DNA of 64,000 bases from Coenobita brevimanus (taxonomy: Eukaryota; Arthropoda; Malacostraca; Decapoda; Coenobitidae): assembly GCA_032717465.1 (NCBI GenBank), contig CM064681.1:16190691-16254690 (forward strand). Direction: 5' to 3'. Both the position numbers and the translations under genes were made by a program. Positions 22,874 through 35,999 of the stretch are shown in pieces (positions within the stretch are counted from its first letter, which is position 1; each line of letters starts with the position of its first letter). The notes beneath the pieces were generated by a model that searched no databases, had not been told where the DNA came from, and saw nothing but the letters and a program-made list of their open reading frames with translations.

Positions 22874-24115
22874 ATGGTTGACACATCTCCTGCTATTGCC
22901 TGCGATGTGTTGAGTGGAGCATCCAGTAGACCACAGTCTCATGCGGCCCAGAAGATCAGAGGGACTGTGGTTTAGTTTAATGTCAGGGCGGAGTATGGCT
23001 TCATCAAGTGCCAGGATACTGGCATTGATGTTTATGTGCCCACCAGGCTGTCGTTAAATCAAACCTACAGCACCTCCAATGCTCCCTTGGGGATGGAGAG
23101 ACAGTGGAGTTTAGTCTCCTTGGAACTCCTAAAGGTCCTGAGGCTCGGGATGTTACTGGACCAGGAAGTGTGGCCGTGCAGGGTTCTGCCCATGCATGGT
23201 GACGTCTCACGGCCCGGAGACGCCAGGCCAGGGATCCTGTGAGTCCTGGGGAGATGAGCACTGTCATGGAGATGTGCATCATGATGGCAAAAGCTTTTTG
23301 AGGGGGTGACAAAGGGGCTCTGCACATTCTTCTACCCAAAATCTTTCAGGAGAACAGACTGCCTCTCCTTATCATCCCTGAGTGCATCACCCATTATGTA
23401 CACTGTTTCTCACTGACAGGAGCACCGTACCCAGCAGCAGCAACCTACTGCCTCCCTCACAACATTGCAGAAGAGGCTGGGGCTGGTGGCTCCTCTCAAC
23501 AGGAGTGCCACCCCAATCACTGACCCGGCTCCAGACATGGACACGGCAAATACCACGGCAGAAATTCACCATCCACTGTCAGAGACCAAGGAGGGGCGGG
23601 ACTCTTCTTCCTCCGTCTCCATGGCTGAGGATGTATTGACCAGCTCCTCGGCCGAAGAGGAGGTCAATGAGTCCTCCCCTCCTCCGGCAATGAAGGGCAA
23701 CCCATCTCGCCCTACCATCATGGACCACAAGGATCAGCTGGACATGTTCTACTGACACTTCCTGGCCCTTGACACACAAATCCGGTTGTACCAGCTTGGA
23801 GCCACGATTTACTCCAACCTCTACGATCTGCTCTGGGCTGCCGACCTGGGTGAGAATCTGACCCATCTTGTTTTTCAGGAAGGAGGAAGTGCGTCTGGCC
23901 AATCTACAAGCCTTCTACCATATGTTGCCTCCACGTCTGGCCCCTCAGAACCGCCGTCATGTGCAGTGCTGGTGTGGCAATGAAGTGTTACCCTTCAACA
24001 TCTTATTTGGCCTATTTCCCCTTACAGTGGGCAATGGCCATAAAGCCATAATCAAAATAAAAAAAAGGACCATCAGATACAGCCTGAAGATGGAAGAAGA
24101 TAGTTTCGAAATGTA
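22874..24115 (+). pseudogene. intronless ORF with a cold-shock domain, gag-like, broken
   Basis: The ATG at 22874 sits in a strong context (GCCATGG). The frame reaches GTVV, a stop exactly where the conserved Trp of the cold-shock domain is expected, then FNVRAEYGFIKCQDTGIDVY, which carries the RNP1-like motif (YGFI) and RNP2-like region of Y-box proteins. After a frameshift near 23087 the second half reads LGDGETVEFSLLGTPKGPEA and DVTGPGSVAVQGSA, the usual cold-shock C-terminal text. Downstream are Ser/Pro/Glu-rich sequence (23465-23755) and a 24-kb-side segment with CWCGNEV. Cold-shock domains bind single-stranded nucleic acid. Lack of introns and many lesions suggest either a retroelement gag-like ORF or a decayed retrogene. 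The region follows the Penelope-like element by 280 bp. Confidence 0.55.
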
Positions 24116-24275
24116 GCTATCCTTTGTGGAACTCCTGAAGAAACTCCAAGAAGATAATTGAAATATTATGTGGCAAATAGAAACTATACATACGGGAATC
24201 AATAAAGGAGAATGTGCCATAGCTTTCAACCTCTTAAGCCTCTCAAAAAATATCCTTCCTGGCTACACCAACTTA

Positions 24276-25036
24276 TGAGGTGCTACCCAAATGTTCTGGT
24301 AATTTGAATACTGTAGGAAAATAAGTTACCTTACCTCCTAGTTCTCACTGTCACCTTCCAAGTAGTCCCCTTGGGCACGTATGCGGTGGTCCTAGCATTT
24401 ATTCTACGAGTCCATGCATCCATGGAAGGCTTCAGGTGTGACGGTCTTGAGCACCTCCTGCGATTCTGTCTGGATCTCCTCAGTCGAGTCAAATCGATTC
24501 CCTTTCAGTCATAATTTCAGTTTGGGAAACAGGAAAAAAGTCGCAGGGGGCAAGGTCAGGCGAATAATGTGGGTCAGGAATGACTACCGTGTTAGTGGAA
24601 GCCAGGAACTGCCAGACAACAATTGATGTGTGGGCGGGGGTTTTGTCATGATGCAGTACCCAGTCCTTGTTTTTCCACCGTTCTGGACGTTTGTGGCAGA
24701 TGTTCTCCCTCAGATGCTGCAAAACTCCACAGTAAAACTTTCCGATGACAGACTGACCGGATGGGATGAATCCCGTGTCAACACTCCCTTGGATACTGAA
24801 GAAAACGATCAACTTCAACTTGATATTGCTGCGCCATTGGTTCGCCATTGCAAAACCACCAAACAACCTACACACCACGTTACAATAGTAAGCATAGCTC
24901 AACAACACATCTGCTCACAGACATGGCCAGGGACACACTGATGCACAAGGGGTACTGCTGACTCCTCCTAATGGCAAAAGGCAAAAATGGATGACTCCCT
25001 CTGCTCAAATTCCTGGAACTTTTGGGTAGCACCTCA
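24276..25036 (-). mobile_element. internally deleted mariner-like element (761 bp) with clear inverted repeats
   Basis: The left end TGAGGTGCTACCCAAATGTT and the right end read inward, TGAGGTGCTACCCAAAAGTT, are nearly identical, and the match continues to about 30 bp. TA flanks both sides (24274-24275 and 25037-25038). A full mariner is about 1.3 kb, so roughly 0.5 kb is missing. A minus-strand transposase remnant lies inside. It sits at the 3' edge of the RTE-type LINE. Confidence 0.9.
24489..24908 (-). pseudogene. mariner transposase, C-terminal catalytic part
   Basis: The 139-codon minus-strand frame reads VLHHDKTPAHTSIVVWQFLA, in which HHD-x-x-PAH contains the second catalytic Asp, then PHYSPDLAPCDFFPVSQTEI, the final catalytic block of mariner transposases. 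The N-terminal DNA-binding domain is absent, consistent with the short length of the element. The family differs from the mariner at 19414-20730, because the terminal repeats are unrelated. Confidence 0.85.
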
Positions 25037-25038
25037 TA

Positions 25039-27164
25039 CCTAGTCCACAGCTGAACAAAGGCCTCCCCAACCTTTTCCACGAATTCCTTGACTGAGCCAA
25101 TCTTTGCCACGTTTTCCCTACAAATTTCTCTATCTCATCTCTCCATCTCCTGTCTGGCCTTTTTCTCCTACGCTTACAATTTCTTTGTGTCCAGTCAGTC
25201 AGCATCTTGCTCCATCGGTTATCCCTTATTCTTCCTGTATGGCCTGCCCACCTCCCTTTCTGTTCTTAATACCTTCTATAATATGTTTGACTTTAGTCTG
25301 CTCTCTCACCCAAGTTGATCTTTCCCTGTCTCTTAAAGATATTCCCAACATTGACCTTTCCATTGCTCTCTGAGAATGGATTAATTTATTTCCCATTGAT
25401 TTTGTCAGTTGCCTGGTCTCACAACCATACGTCATAGCTGGAATTATACATTCGTTATATACTTTTCGTTTCATACAAACTGGCAAGCTACTTTCATAAT
25501 GTCTCTATGTTTACCGAAAGCTTTCCATCTAATTGTAATTCGTCTTTTTATTTTGCTGTCATGATCTTTCGTTAATTTTAGTATTTGCCCAAGTAGTTGA
25601 AGTTAAGCAATGTTGGGTCTGGTTAGTACTTGGATGGGTGACCGCCTAGGAACACCAGATGCTGTTGGCATAACGTTCTCCCCACGTGTCAAGTGGGGTT
25701 GGTGGAGAATTAGTGCCCCTCCCTGTAAAACAATTAACTCTAAGCCCTTGGCCACCCCGTTTGGGATACATGGCGTCTGGCAATGAGTGAGTGAGAGAGT
25801 TGTACTCCACAACTTCTTCAAGAATTTCATCGCTTAATCTGATGACGCTCTTTGGTGTTTGTGGATTAAACATTGCTTTAGTTTTACTGCGGTTCATCTT
25901 TAGTCCTACTTTCTGACTTTCTCTGTTCAGGTCATTTAACATTTCTTGCAATGCCTCCGCTGTTTCTGATATTAGGACAATGTCATCTGCAAATCTTAAA
26001 TGGTTTAGCTTTTCTCCATCTATGTTCACTCCTTTGTTTTCCCAGTCTAGTTTTTTGAAAATACTTTCTAGGCATGCTGTAAATAATTAGGGTGAAATTA
26101 TATCTCCCTGACACACGCCCTTCTCAATCTTAATTTTTTCCGAGTCCTTATGTAATTTAACTGTAGCAGTTCCCTCTGTATATATGTTTTCGAGCAATTT
26201 TACAATGTTCTCATTCACTCATTGTTCTCGCAATGAATTTATAATTGCTGTGTGCTCCACTCCGTCAAAAGCCTTTTCGTAATCAACAAATCCTAAGCAC
26301 AGTGGTTTGTTATATTCTGTAGTTTTCTCAGTTAGCTGATTCATTGTCTGTAGATGATCAGTGGTCGAATACCCACTCCGGAATCCGGACTGTTCACGAG
26401 GTTGGTTTTCCTCCAAAATTGTTGTTATTCTGTTCGTAAGGACTTTCGTGAAGTGTTTGTAAATGACTGTAATAAGCTAATGGGTCAAAAGTTACTAAGA
26501 TCTGTTAAGTCACCTTTTTGTAGAGTAAAATAACTATTGCATTACACCATGTTTTGGGATTTTTTTTGTTTTATACAGTGGGTATATAAGTGAGCAAGCC
26601 TATTTTGTACTTCTACTCCTGCACCCATCAGTAAAAAAGTTACTGCTACATCTTCCCCGCGGAGCCTTCCCTCTTTCCTTATTTTTAAAACCAATATTTA
26701 CTTCGTCTGGTGTTACCTCAGATATTTCACTTGTGTCAACTGAAAAGTTAGCTGATGGTACTACTGTCTTTGATGCATACAGTTCTTTGTAAAATTCTTC
26801 AACTCTCTTCACTATCTTTTCTCTGCATTTAATGATTTCACCGTTTTTTTTTTTTTTTTTCTTTCAGAGATGTCATTTGTTGCTTTCCTCGCACCATTTT
26901 ACTTCGGACCTGTTTCAAACTTTTTCCATTATTGATGGTTTCTTTGATCTGATCGATGTTTCTTTCTTTTTTCTTTCCTTTGTCTTTTGTTGATAAGCTT
27001 CTATAATTCCGTTCGTTCTATATCGTCTTTGTTTGTACTTTCATTTCTTTTCGTTTTTTCATAAGCTCGAGTGTCTTTTCTGAATATTTCTTGGCTTTGG
27101 TTGTATTAGGTTTTCCTACTACCTCCGCTGATTCTCTTAGCACTTATGTTAGTCTGTCATTCAG

Positions 27165-27165
<1 letters not shown>
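25039..27165 (-). pseudogene. RTE-like LINE (copy 1), broken and carrying a 5S-derived SINE
   Basis: Read on the minus strand from 27165: a Lys-rich linker between endonuclease and RT (KTLELMKKRKEMKVQTKTI), then VEEFYKELYASK near 26805. EQSGFRSGYSTTDHL with GFVDYEKAFDGVEHTAIINS (first catalytic Asp) spans 26395-26230. LNHLRFADDIVLIS (catalytic FADD) is at 26010-25968. The C-terminal part follows: YNECIIPAMTYGCETRQLTK, then a GHI-like end and [16 protein letters not shown] near 25165-25118. Several stops and frameshifts are present and the endonuclease is missing, so the copy is 5'-truncated. A SINE at 25600-25797 interrupts it, and a mariner abuts its 3' end. Confidence 0.88.
25600..25797 (+). 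mobile_element. 5S-rRNA-derived SINE (198 bp) with target-site duplication
   Basis: Positions 25600-25672 closely match the 3' part of eukaryotic 5S rRNA, including AGTTAAGCAATG (box A region), GGTTAGTACTTGGATGGGTG and ACCGCCTAGGAACACC (box C region). A non-5S body follows, with CCACGTGTCAAGTGGGGTTG, ending in a short GTGA-rich tail. The five bases AGTTG occur on both sides (25595-25599 and 25798-25802). The interrupted LINE frame reads on across the site. 5S-headed SINEs are known as the SINE3 type. This copy starts mid-5S, so it is 5'-truncated but keeps most of the internal pol III promoter. Confidence 0.8.
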
Positions 27166-27203
<38 letters not shown>

Positions 27204-27286
27204 TGTCCATATATACTATATATATATATACAAATAGATAGATAGATAAATAGATGTAGAAAGATAGATAAATAGAGATATACGAG

Positions 27287-27353
<67 letters not shown>

Positions 27354-27360
27354 GATATAT

Positions 27361-27425
<65 letters not shown>

Positions 27426-27486
27426 TAGATAGATAGAGAGATAGATAGATAGATTGATTGATTGATGGATAGATAGGTAGATATAC
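27166..27486. repeat. compound (TA)n/(GATA)n microsatellite
   Basis: Long TA tracts alternate with GATAGATA and GATTGATT segments over 320 bp. Poly Ile-Tyr ORFs across it are artefacts. Confidence 0.95.
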
Positions 27487-27539
27487 GAGTATATCTCCTC
27501 CGATCATAACCTTGTTACCTTAACGTGTCCTATCACTCC

Positions 27540-29766
27540 GGTATGGCCTGTGGACCCTCGGAATAGACGTCGCCTGTGGCACTTTGGAGCTGCGGATTGG
27601 GAGGCCCTCAGGCAGTACTTCTTTGATTTTCCCTGGTATGATTATTACTTCCATGGCCGAGAGCCATCTGAGTGTGCCTTGCGCATTACAGAGGTTATTC
27701 TATCAGGCATGGAAGCATACATTCCTTTCTCATATCCTTTGACTAATGCAAGAAAGCCTTGGTTTAATCACGCTTGTTCTAATGCCATTCGCAACAAGAT
27801 GGCCTATAAAACGTACCGGAGCCAACCTACCTCTGAATCACATCTTTGCTTATGTTTCTGCCCGGAATCGTGCTAAGTCTGTTCTTCGCTCTGCTAAAAA
27901 TGATTTCATCCGTACTAAATGCTCTCAACTCTCCAACTCGAATTCTTCCCGTTCCTTCTGGCACCTTATCAAAAACCTTTCTAACAACTTTAACTCATCA
28001 TCCTTCCCTCCTCATTTCAATTCTGATGGCTCTGTAGCTATTTCTTCTACTGATAAAGCAGATCTGTTTGCTCAGACTGTCTCCTCCAATTCCACCTTAG
28101 ATGATTCCGGTGCTGTTCCTCCATCACTTTCCCCCTCTGACTTCCTCATGAGTGACATTAAAGTTTCTTCAGCTGATGTATTTTCTGCCATCACTGGCCT
28201 CAATACTAACAAGGCATATGGGCCTGATGGAGTCCCTCCTGTTGTCCTCAAGAACTGTGCTTCTGTACTTACACCCTGCCTAGGTAAACTCTTTCGTCTT
28301 TGTCTTTTAACTTGTACCTTTCCTTCTTGCTGGGAGTTTGCTCTCATTCAGCCAGTCCCAAAGAAGGTGACCATTCCCATCCCTCTAATTATCATCCAAT
28401 TGCTTTAACATCAAGTCGATTCTTAACAGAAAATTTTTGAAGCATCTTTCCTATCACAACCTTCTTTCTAATCGTCAGTATGGGTTCCGTCAGGGACACT
28501 CCACTGACGATCTTCTCACCTACCTTTCAGACTCCTGGTCATCTTTCGGGACTTTGGCGAAAGCTTTGCTATTGCACTTGACATCTCAAAGGCTTTCGAT
28601 CGAGTCTGGCATAAATCTTTAATTTCCAAACTGCCCTCTTACGGTTTCTATCCTTCCATCTGTGCCTTCATCTCTAGCTTCCTTTCTGGTCGTTCTATAG
28701 CCGTTGCTGTAGACGGCCATCGTTCTTCTCCTAGATCTATTAACAGTGGTGTTCCTCAGGGCTCTGTCCTATCACCAACTCTCTTTCTTTTATTCATCAT
28801 TGATCTTCTAAGCTGTACATCTAATCCTATCCACTCGTATGCTGATGATTCAACCCTTCACCTTTCCATTCAGTTCCGACAACGTCCATCTCAGCAGTTA
28901 CTTCAACAAACAAGGGATGAGGCTATGGCACACCTAATGTCTGACTTGGCTCGTATCTCTGACTGGGGTAAAAACAATTTTGTTTTTAATGCATCAAAGA
29001 CTCAGTTTTTACATCTATCAACCCGTCAAAATCTTCCACAGGAGTACCCACTAATGTTTAATAATATCCAGCTCAATCCTGCATCATTCTTGAACATGCT
29101 TGGGATTTCATTCACTAGGGACTTATCTTGGAAAGATCATATTGCATCTCTTGTAAAATCTGTTTCCAAGAGGTTAGGTGTGCTAAGCGGACTCCGTGCC
29201 TTCTTAACCCCTGCACAGTTGTTGACTTTATACACGGATTTTATTCGCCTCTGTTTAGAGTACAACTCCCATGTGTGGGGAGGCTCCCCACATACAGCTC
29301 TTCTCAATAGGGTGGAGTCAAAGGCTATTCGTCTCATCAGCTCTCCTCCTCTTACTGGCTCCCTTCAACCTCTGTCTCTTGGATCCACTGTTGCCTCTTT
29401 ATCTCTTTTCTATCGCTATTTCAACTGTCACTGTTCCTCTAAACTGTCTGCTTGCATCCCTCCACCTTTATGACGGGCACGATGAACCCGTCTAGCAACA
29501 AACGCTCGTCCCTATTCTGTCCAACTCTCTAATGCAAGAGTTAACCGTTACTCCCAGTCTTTCATTTATGCAACAGGTCAACTCTGGAACTGTTTCCCTC
29601 TGTCTGTATTTCCTACTTCCTATGATCTCCAGTCTTTCAAACGTAGTGTGTCCAGGCATCTCGAAATGAATGGATCTTGAATTTGGCTCTCTGTATTATT
29701 TTTGTTTTTTCTTGAAAGGAGCGTTCATGTGGGCTCGGCCTTTGGTTCGTTCTTTCTCGCATATTA
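27540..29766 (+). pseudogene. LINE reverse transcriptase (Jockey/CR1-like group), 5'-truncated and broken
   Basis: The text begins in the endonuclease-to-RT linker (RRRLWHFGAADWEALRQYFF, 27565) and runs through NARKPWFNHACSNAIRNKMA and FWHLIKNLSN. RT motifs follow: NKAYGPDGVPPVVLKNCA (28210), NLLSNRQYGFRQGHSTDDLL (28455), LDISKAFDRVWHKSLISK (28578; first catalytic Asp), SGVPQGSVLSPTLFL (28750) and HSYADDSTLHL (28835; catalytic YADD). The C-terminal part is LEYNSHVWGGSPHTALLNRV. It ends near 29680 with a short 3' UTR. Frameshifts near 27870, 28370, 28550 and 29475 inactivate it. The UTR runs directly into (TATC)n/(TA)n. The same 3' end occurs at 838-968. Confidence 0.9.
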
Positions 29767-29788
29767 TATCTATCTATCTATCTATCTA

Positions 29789-29852
<64 letters not shown>

Positions 29853-29976
29853 TGTATCTATCTATCAATCTATCTATGTGTCTATTTATCTGTCTATCTA
29901 TCTATCTATCCATCTATCTACCTATCTGTCTATATATATATATATATATACATACAAGATTATTTATGTATGTCTA

Positions 29977-30056
<80 letters not shown>

Positions 30057-30081
30057 TCACACACACACACACACACACACA
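29767..30081. repeat. compound (TATC)n/(TA)n/(AC)n microsatellite at LINE 3' end
   Basis: The repeats begin at the LINE 3' end: TATC units, long TA tracts, a second TATC-rich part, more TA and finally (AC)n at 30058-30080. Confidence 0.95.
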
Positions 30082-30430
30082 GGGTGTCACAGTTGACGTA
30101 CCAACTTTAGTAAATGTATGAGTAAAGGTGGAGGGAACACGAGGGAGAAAAATGCTGAGGATGAGGTGAAGGGACAGGGTCGAGAAGTACTATATATAAA
30201 TGAGAGCGATATGAGCTTAAAGGGGGATAGACTCATAGCCAATGGCAGGATACCACTGAGATGATTTGCAGGATAAAGGCACCTAGCTATGGGTAGGAAC
30301 ATACTTATGTACCATGAATCCCCTCTCCTGTGGAAGTTGTTTTAACAGATTCTTGCCACTACCATATAGACCCAATAAGATCATTAAAACATCTTTGTGA
30401 TAGTGGCAGTAGTAGCAGTAATAGTAGTAT
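30082..30430. other. no gene recognised
   Basis: Short unannotated stretch between the microsatellite and the TTAA that may mark the end of the piggyBac relic. Confidence 0.5.
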
Positions 30431-31141
30431 TAACCCTCTCGCACACACATAAGTTTCAGTAAGTTTCATGGCACACAATTTTACTCGATTGGCTGCCCGG
30501 CCAGCCCTCCAGGGCAGCTGAAAACATGTATTCTCGCCATATTTTCCCTCGCAAACTTCAATATACAGCCATAAAACCTACATCATCTTATTCGTTGATG
30601 TGTGTTCTAGCTGATAAGCAGAGAAAAAAAAAAAGAGAACATGAATAAAACTACATTAGCCCGCCATGAATAAACATTTTGCAATGTCAATCTCAATTTC
30701 CAACATCAGAATTCGAATGCTTTCCATCATACAGAAAAATGTTATTAAAGTTTTGATAGAGAATTTCATCAGCTTTCAAAAGAGCTGTGTCCGGTTTTGG
30801 TACGATTTGTAATTTTCGAGAAAATAGCCAAAAACTGAAAGCCACTAAAAAAAATTAAAAAAATTTGTTCACGGAGCTCTACTGCAAAACTTTTCACTCA
30901 CACGTTATGTTTTTATTTCATAATATTGTGTAGAATTTCATGGGCTTTCTCATGGTAACCACCTTTTTTTGATAGGACTCACAGTTTCCGAGTAAATCTA
31001 AAAAAACTACTGGATACTCAAGGCCATCCTGCACTTTCGTCATGCACGCACAGCAAACGCTATTTTCCTGCCTACGTAACGAAGACTTTTTATCAGAGAT
31101 GTTACATTATGTCCTGTACATACTTAGGATTTACTGCTCTT

Positions 31142-31490
31142 TATCATGGTTCTCACAGGAAATCGATACGTCCAAAAGTTTTCGAGTAATTGGCTGACAA
31201 AATGAGATTACTCCTCCGAGCACTCGCTACTTTTACAAGCGAGAAAAAAAAAAAAAAAAAAAAAAACAGTTTGTTCCCCCGCCTTTTCCTACAAAACATG
31301 CATCCAAAGGCTTATATTTTTGGAATGAACATACGTATACATCAATGATCTTTATCATGGTTCTTACAGGAAATTGATACGTCCAATAGTTTTTGAGTAA
31401 TAAGACAAACAAAGCTAGATTACTCTTCTGATCGCTACCCAGTTTTACCGCAAGCGGAAAAAAAAAAACACTGTCTTCCCCCCCCCCCCT
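31142..31490. repeat. two imperfect copies of a ~120-bp segment, offset ~205 bp
   Basis: The segment from 'tttatcatggttctcacagg' to a poly-A run (31142-31266) recurs at 31349-31470, with AAATYGATACGTCCAAWAGT in both. Each copy ends in an A-run and is followed by a C-run or T-rich stretch. It lies in the non-coding part of the piggyBac relic. Confidence 0.65.
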
Positions 31491-31879
31491 TTGCCTGAAG
31501 ACTATGCTCGCAAAGTCTTTTTTCTTTTTCTTTTTTATTTTTATGTACAGACTGTAAAATCTCCAAGGGTAGTTTTTATAGTGTTATAACCTACCAGACA
31601 TGAACACTACTCTTTTTTCTAGTTACTGCTAATGAAGCTGCACTTTCTGTCATATGTGTAATATCTGGAACAAAATGGTTATTTGTGTGAAAAATATAGG
31701 GGTATTGATAACACATCAATATACAAATCAACAAAATTTGGAAAACTCACTTCCTCCAGGGATGTTGAGCTGCTTGCAGGACATTGTGGGATTTCAAGAT
31801 GAGGAATTATGTAGTGTGTGTGTGTGTGTGTGTGTGTGTGCATGTACGCTCCAGTAGGGAATACTTCGCTCAGTATAAT

Positions 31880-33721
31880 ACCGTTCGAAGCAATCACCCA
31901 CTCAAAGTGGCACATCACAAACAGGACATATGTGACTTGTGTTCCTCCCCATCTTCGCCAGGCCACACAGGACGCACTGGAGCCTCCTCTGGTTGGGGAT
32001 CCTCTCCCGTCGATGGCCCAGTGTGTGATCCATCTGCACTCTATTGTTGATGACTCTCCGATGCTTAGTTGGATGTCTTCCTGGTCTTCCCCGGTCCTGT
32101 CATCCCGGAGGTGCAGCTGCAGGGCCGGGCATGGCAGTGGCAGCAGGTTCTCTTGACGGACCAGGAACTGCTGAAGATGGTCGTCTCGGTACCCGTGGTG
32201 GTCCTGCAGGCAATGATGGTATTGGCTCCTGTGCTGGTCCTGCTCCTTGAGGTGGTGGTGTTCGCACCTGTGCTGGTGCTGGTCCAGGCGATGGTGCTGG
32301 CCCAGGAGACAGTGGTGCTGGCACCTGTGCTGGTGCTGGTGCAGGTGCCGCAAGTGCTGGAGGTCCTGCTGGCTGTCGGGTTGGATGACGTGCCCTGATG
32401 TAGGCCACTCTGCTTCATCAAAGTGGAGGAGCTTGTCAACTATCTCCTCAACAAATTCCAGCAGACTGACCGACCCACGCGAGTACTTCTTGTACAGGGT
32501 GAACCCATTGAAAATGACCATCTGGATGAAATAGAAGGTGATCTTTATGGTCCATTTCACGATCTGCCGCTGGATGGGGTAATACTGGGCCATCTGGTCG
32601 AAGTGGTCCACCCCACCCATGTGTCAATTGTACTCCTCCATCACGACGAGCTTGTCCACGATCTTCTGGACATAGGTTGTCCTCCTGTCAAGACCGCTGG
32701 TCTTCCCTCGAACCTGCTTTTAGACGGGGCTTGAGCTGTGGAAGGTGGACACCATGTTGATGATGCACTTGTCCTTCCACAGCAACACCATCATATTGTC
32801 CTTGTGCATTGCTGCCATGCCCTCCTCTGGCAGGCTCTTGGCCCTGGCGATGGCCTGCAGCAGCTTTGGTGTTCCTCTTGCCAAGTGTAGGGTCCCACAC
32901 ACATAGGTTCCTGCACTGAAAAAGGGCTCACACAGGAATACAGAGTTATAACAGTTGTCCATGAAAACTTTCTATCCCTGGTCCTCCAGCGGTTGTACGA
33001 GGCTTCAAACAGTGGTCTTTAGCACCTTCCTCTGCCCTGTATACACCTCAAAGTTCCAGATGCACCCCAAGGAAGCCTCAGCCAGGATATAAAACTTGAT
33101 GGAGTACTTCGAGGGCTTCATCAGGTTGTAGACGCAGAAGCTGAGGTGCCCCTTCCACGCCAGCGACCTCCCGTCCAGGCTGAGGTGCTCTTCAGATAGG
33201 TAGGTGTCCTGGGACTGCTGAGGGAGGTACTACATCACCGTGCGAACCCTGATGAGCCGATCGCAATTGTCCTGCAGTATAGCGAGTGAGTTGAAGGCAT
33301 GGAAGTGTTTCAGGATGGCCCTGAAACACCTCCCACTCATCACTCGCTGGAAAAGGGGGTAGTTATGGAGACAGGATATCCTCCAGTAATGCCTGATTGT
33401 TGGCATATTGACCACCACCACACCTATGAAGAAGTAGAGCCCCAGGAACTTGGCCATCTCCTCTTTATTACAAGTGAACCATGTGTCCAACACAGTCCCC
33501 AGGAATGACGTGTAGCTGTCGGTCTCATGGGTGAAATATGTCAATAACCCCCTGGTGAAAAACAGCTGGAAGAACTGGAGAGGCGTTGTTGGTGGATCCA
33601 CCCTCATTCCTGTGGATCCTGTGAAGGGCCAATTACCTGGTGTGAATGGGCCACTGCTCCACCCTGGATCCTCTGCAGCAACACCTCCCTCACTGGAGGC
33701 AGTGGGTCCGCCTACCGACAC
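31880..33721 (-). pseudogene. piggyBac transposase (broken)
   Basis: The minus-strand frame 33230-33721 covers the N-terminal/early catalytic part: FFTRGLLTYFTHETDSYTSF, then KEEMAKFLGLYFFIGVVVVN and RHYWRISCLHNYPLFQRVMS. Further fragments read SLDGRSLAWKGHLSFCVYNL. MDNCYNSVFLCEPFFSAGTY at 32962-32903 holds the conserved D-N-x-Y/F block, and CGTLHLARGTPKLL follows. MGGVDHFDQMAQYYPIQRQI at 32620-32560 is the GVD-x-x-D-Q block. Near 31960-31890 is the C-terminal cysteine-rich text CVLCGLAKMGRN...CPVC. At least three stops and several frameshifts occur. A GC-rich repeat separates the catalytic part from the cysteine domain. Confidence 0.88.
32185..32370. repeat. GC-rich GGTGCTGG-type minisatellite in transposase linker
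   Basis: Imperfect repeats of GGTGCTGGTCC/GCACCTGTGCTGG. Depending on frame, the minus strand would encode Pro/Ala-rich, Ser/Thr-rich or His/Gln-rich linkers. It separates the piggyBac catalytic part from its cysteine-rich end. Confidence 0.7.
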
Positions 33722-33724
33722 CCT

Positions 33725-35985
<2,261 letters not shown>

Positions 35986-35999
35986 TTTTTCTCCTTACC

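Larger units (their letters stand above)
30435..33724 (-). mobile_element. piggyBac-like element relic, minus strand, right end replaced by a LINE
   Basis: A minus-strand piggyBac transposase occupies 31880-33721. To its left, TTAACCCTCTCGCACACACA at 30431 has the form of a piggyBac terminus beside its TTAA target, so I place the left end there tentatively. The right end is not seen: LINE reverse-transcriptase sequence begins at about 33725, suggesting that a 5'-truncated LINE inserted into the element. Between 30435 and 31650 lies non-coding DNA with A-runs and a duplicated segment. Confidence 0.6.

Noticed and set aside
25600..25672. A functional 5S rRNA gene
   Set aside because: The 5' half of 5S is missing, there are substitutions, and the segment continues into a SINE body with target duplications.
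27166..27507. Long Ile-Tyr ORFs (also at 29702-30121, 35123-36073, 45108-45491, 45686-46099)
   Set aside because: They are translations of (TA)n and (TATC)n microsatellites. In 35123-36073 only the first part is LINE coding sequence.
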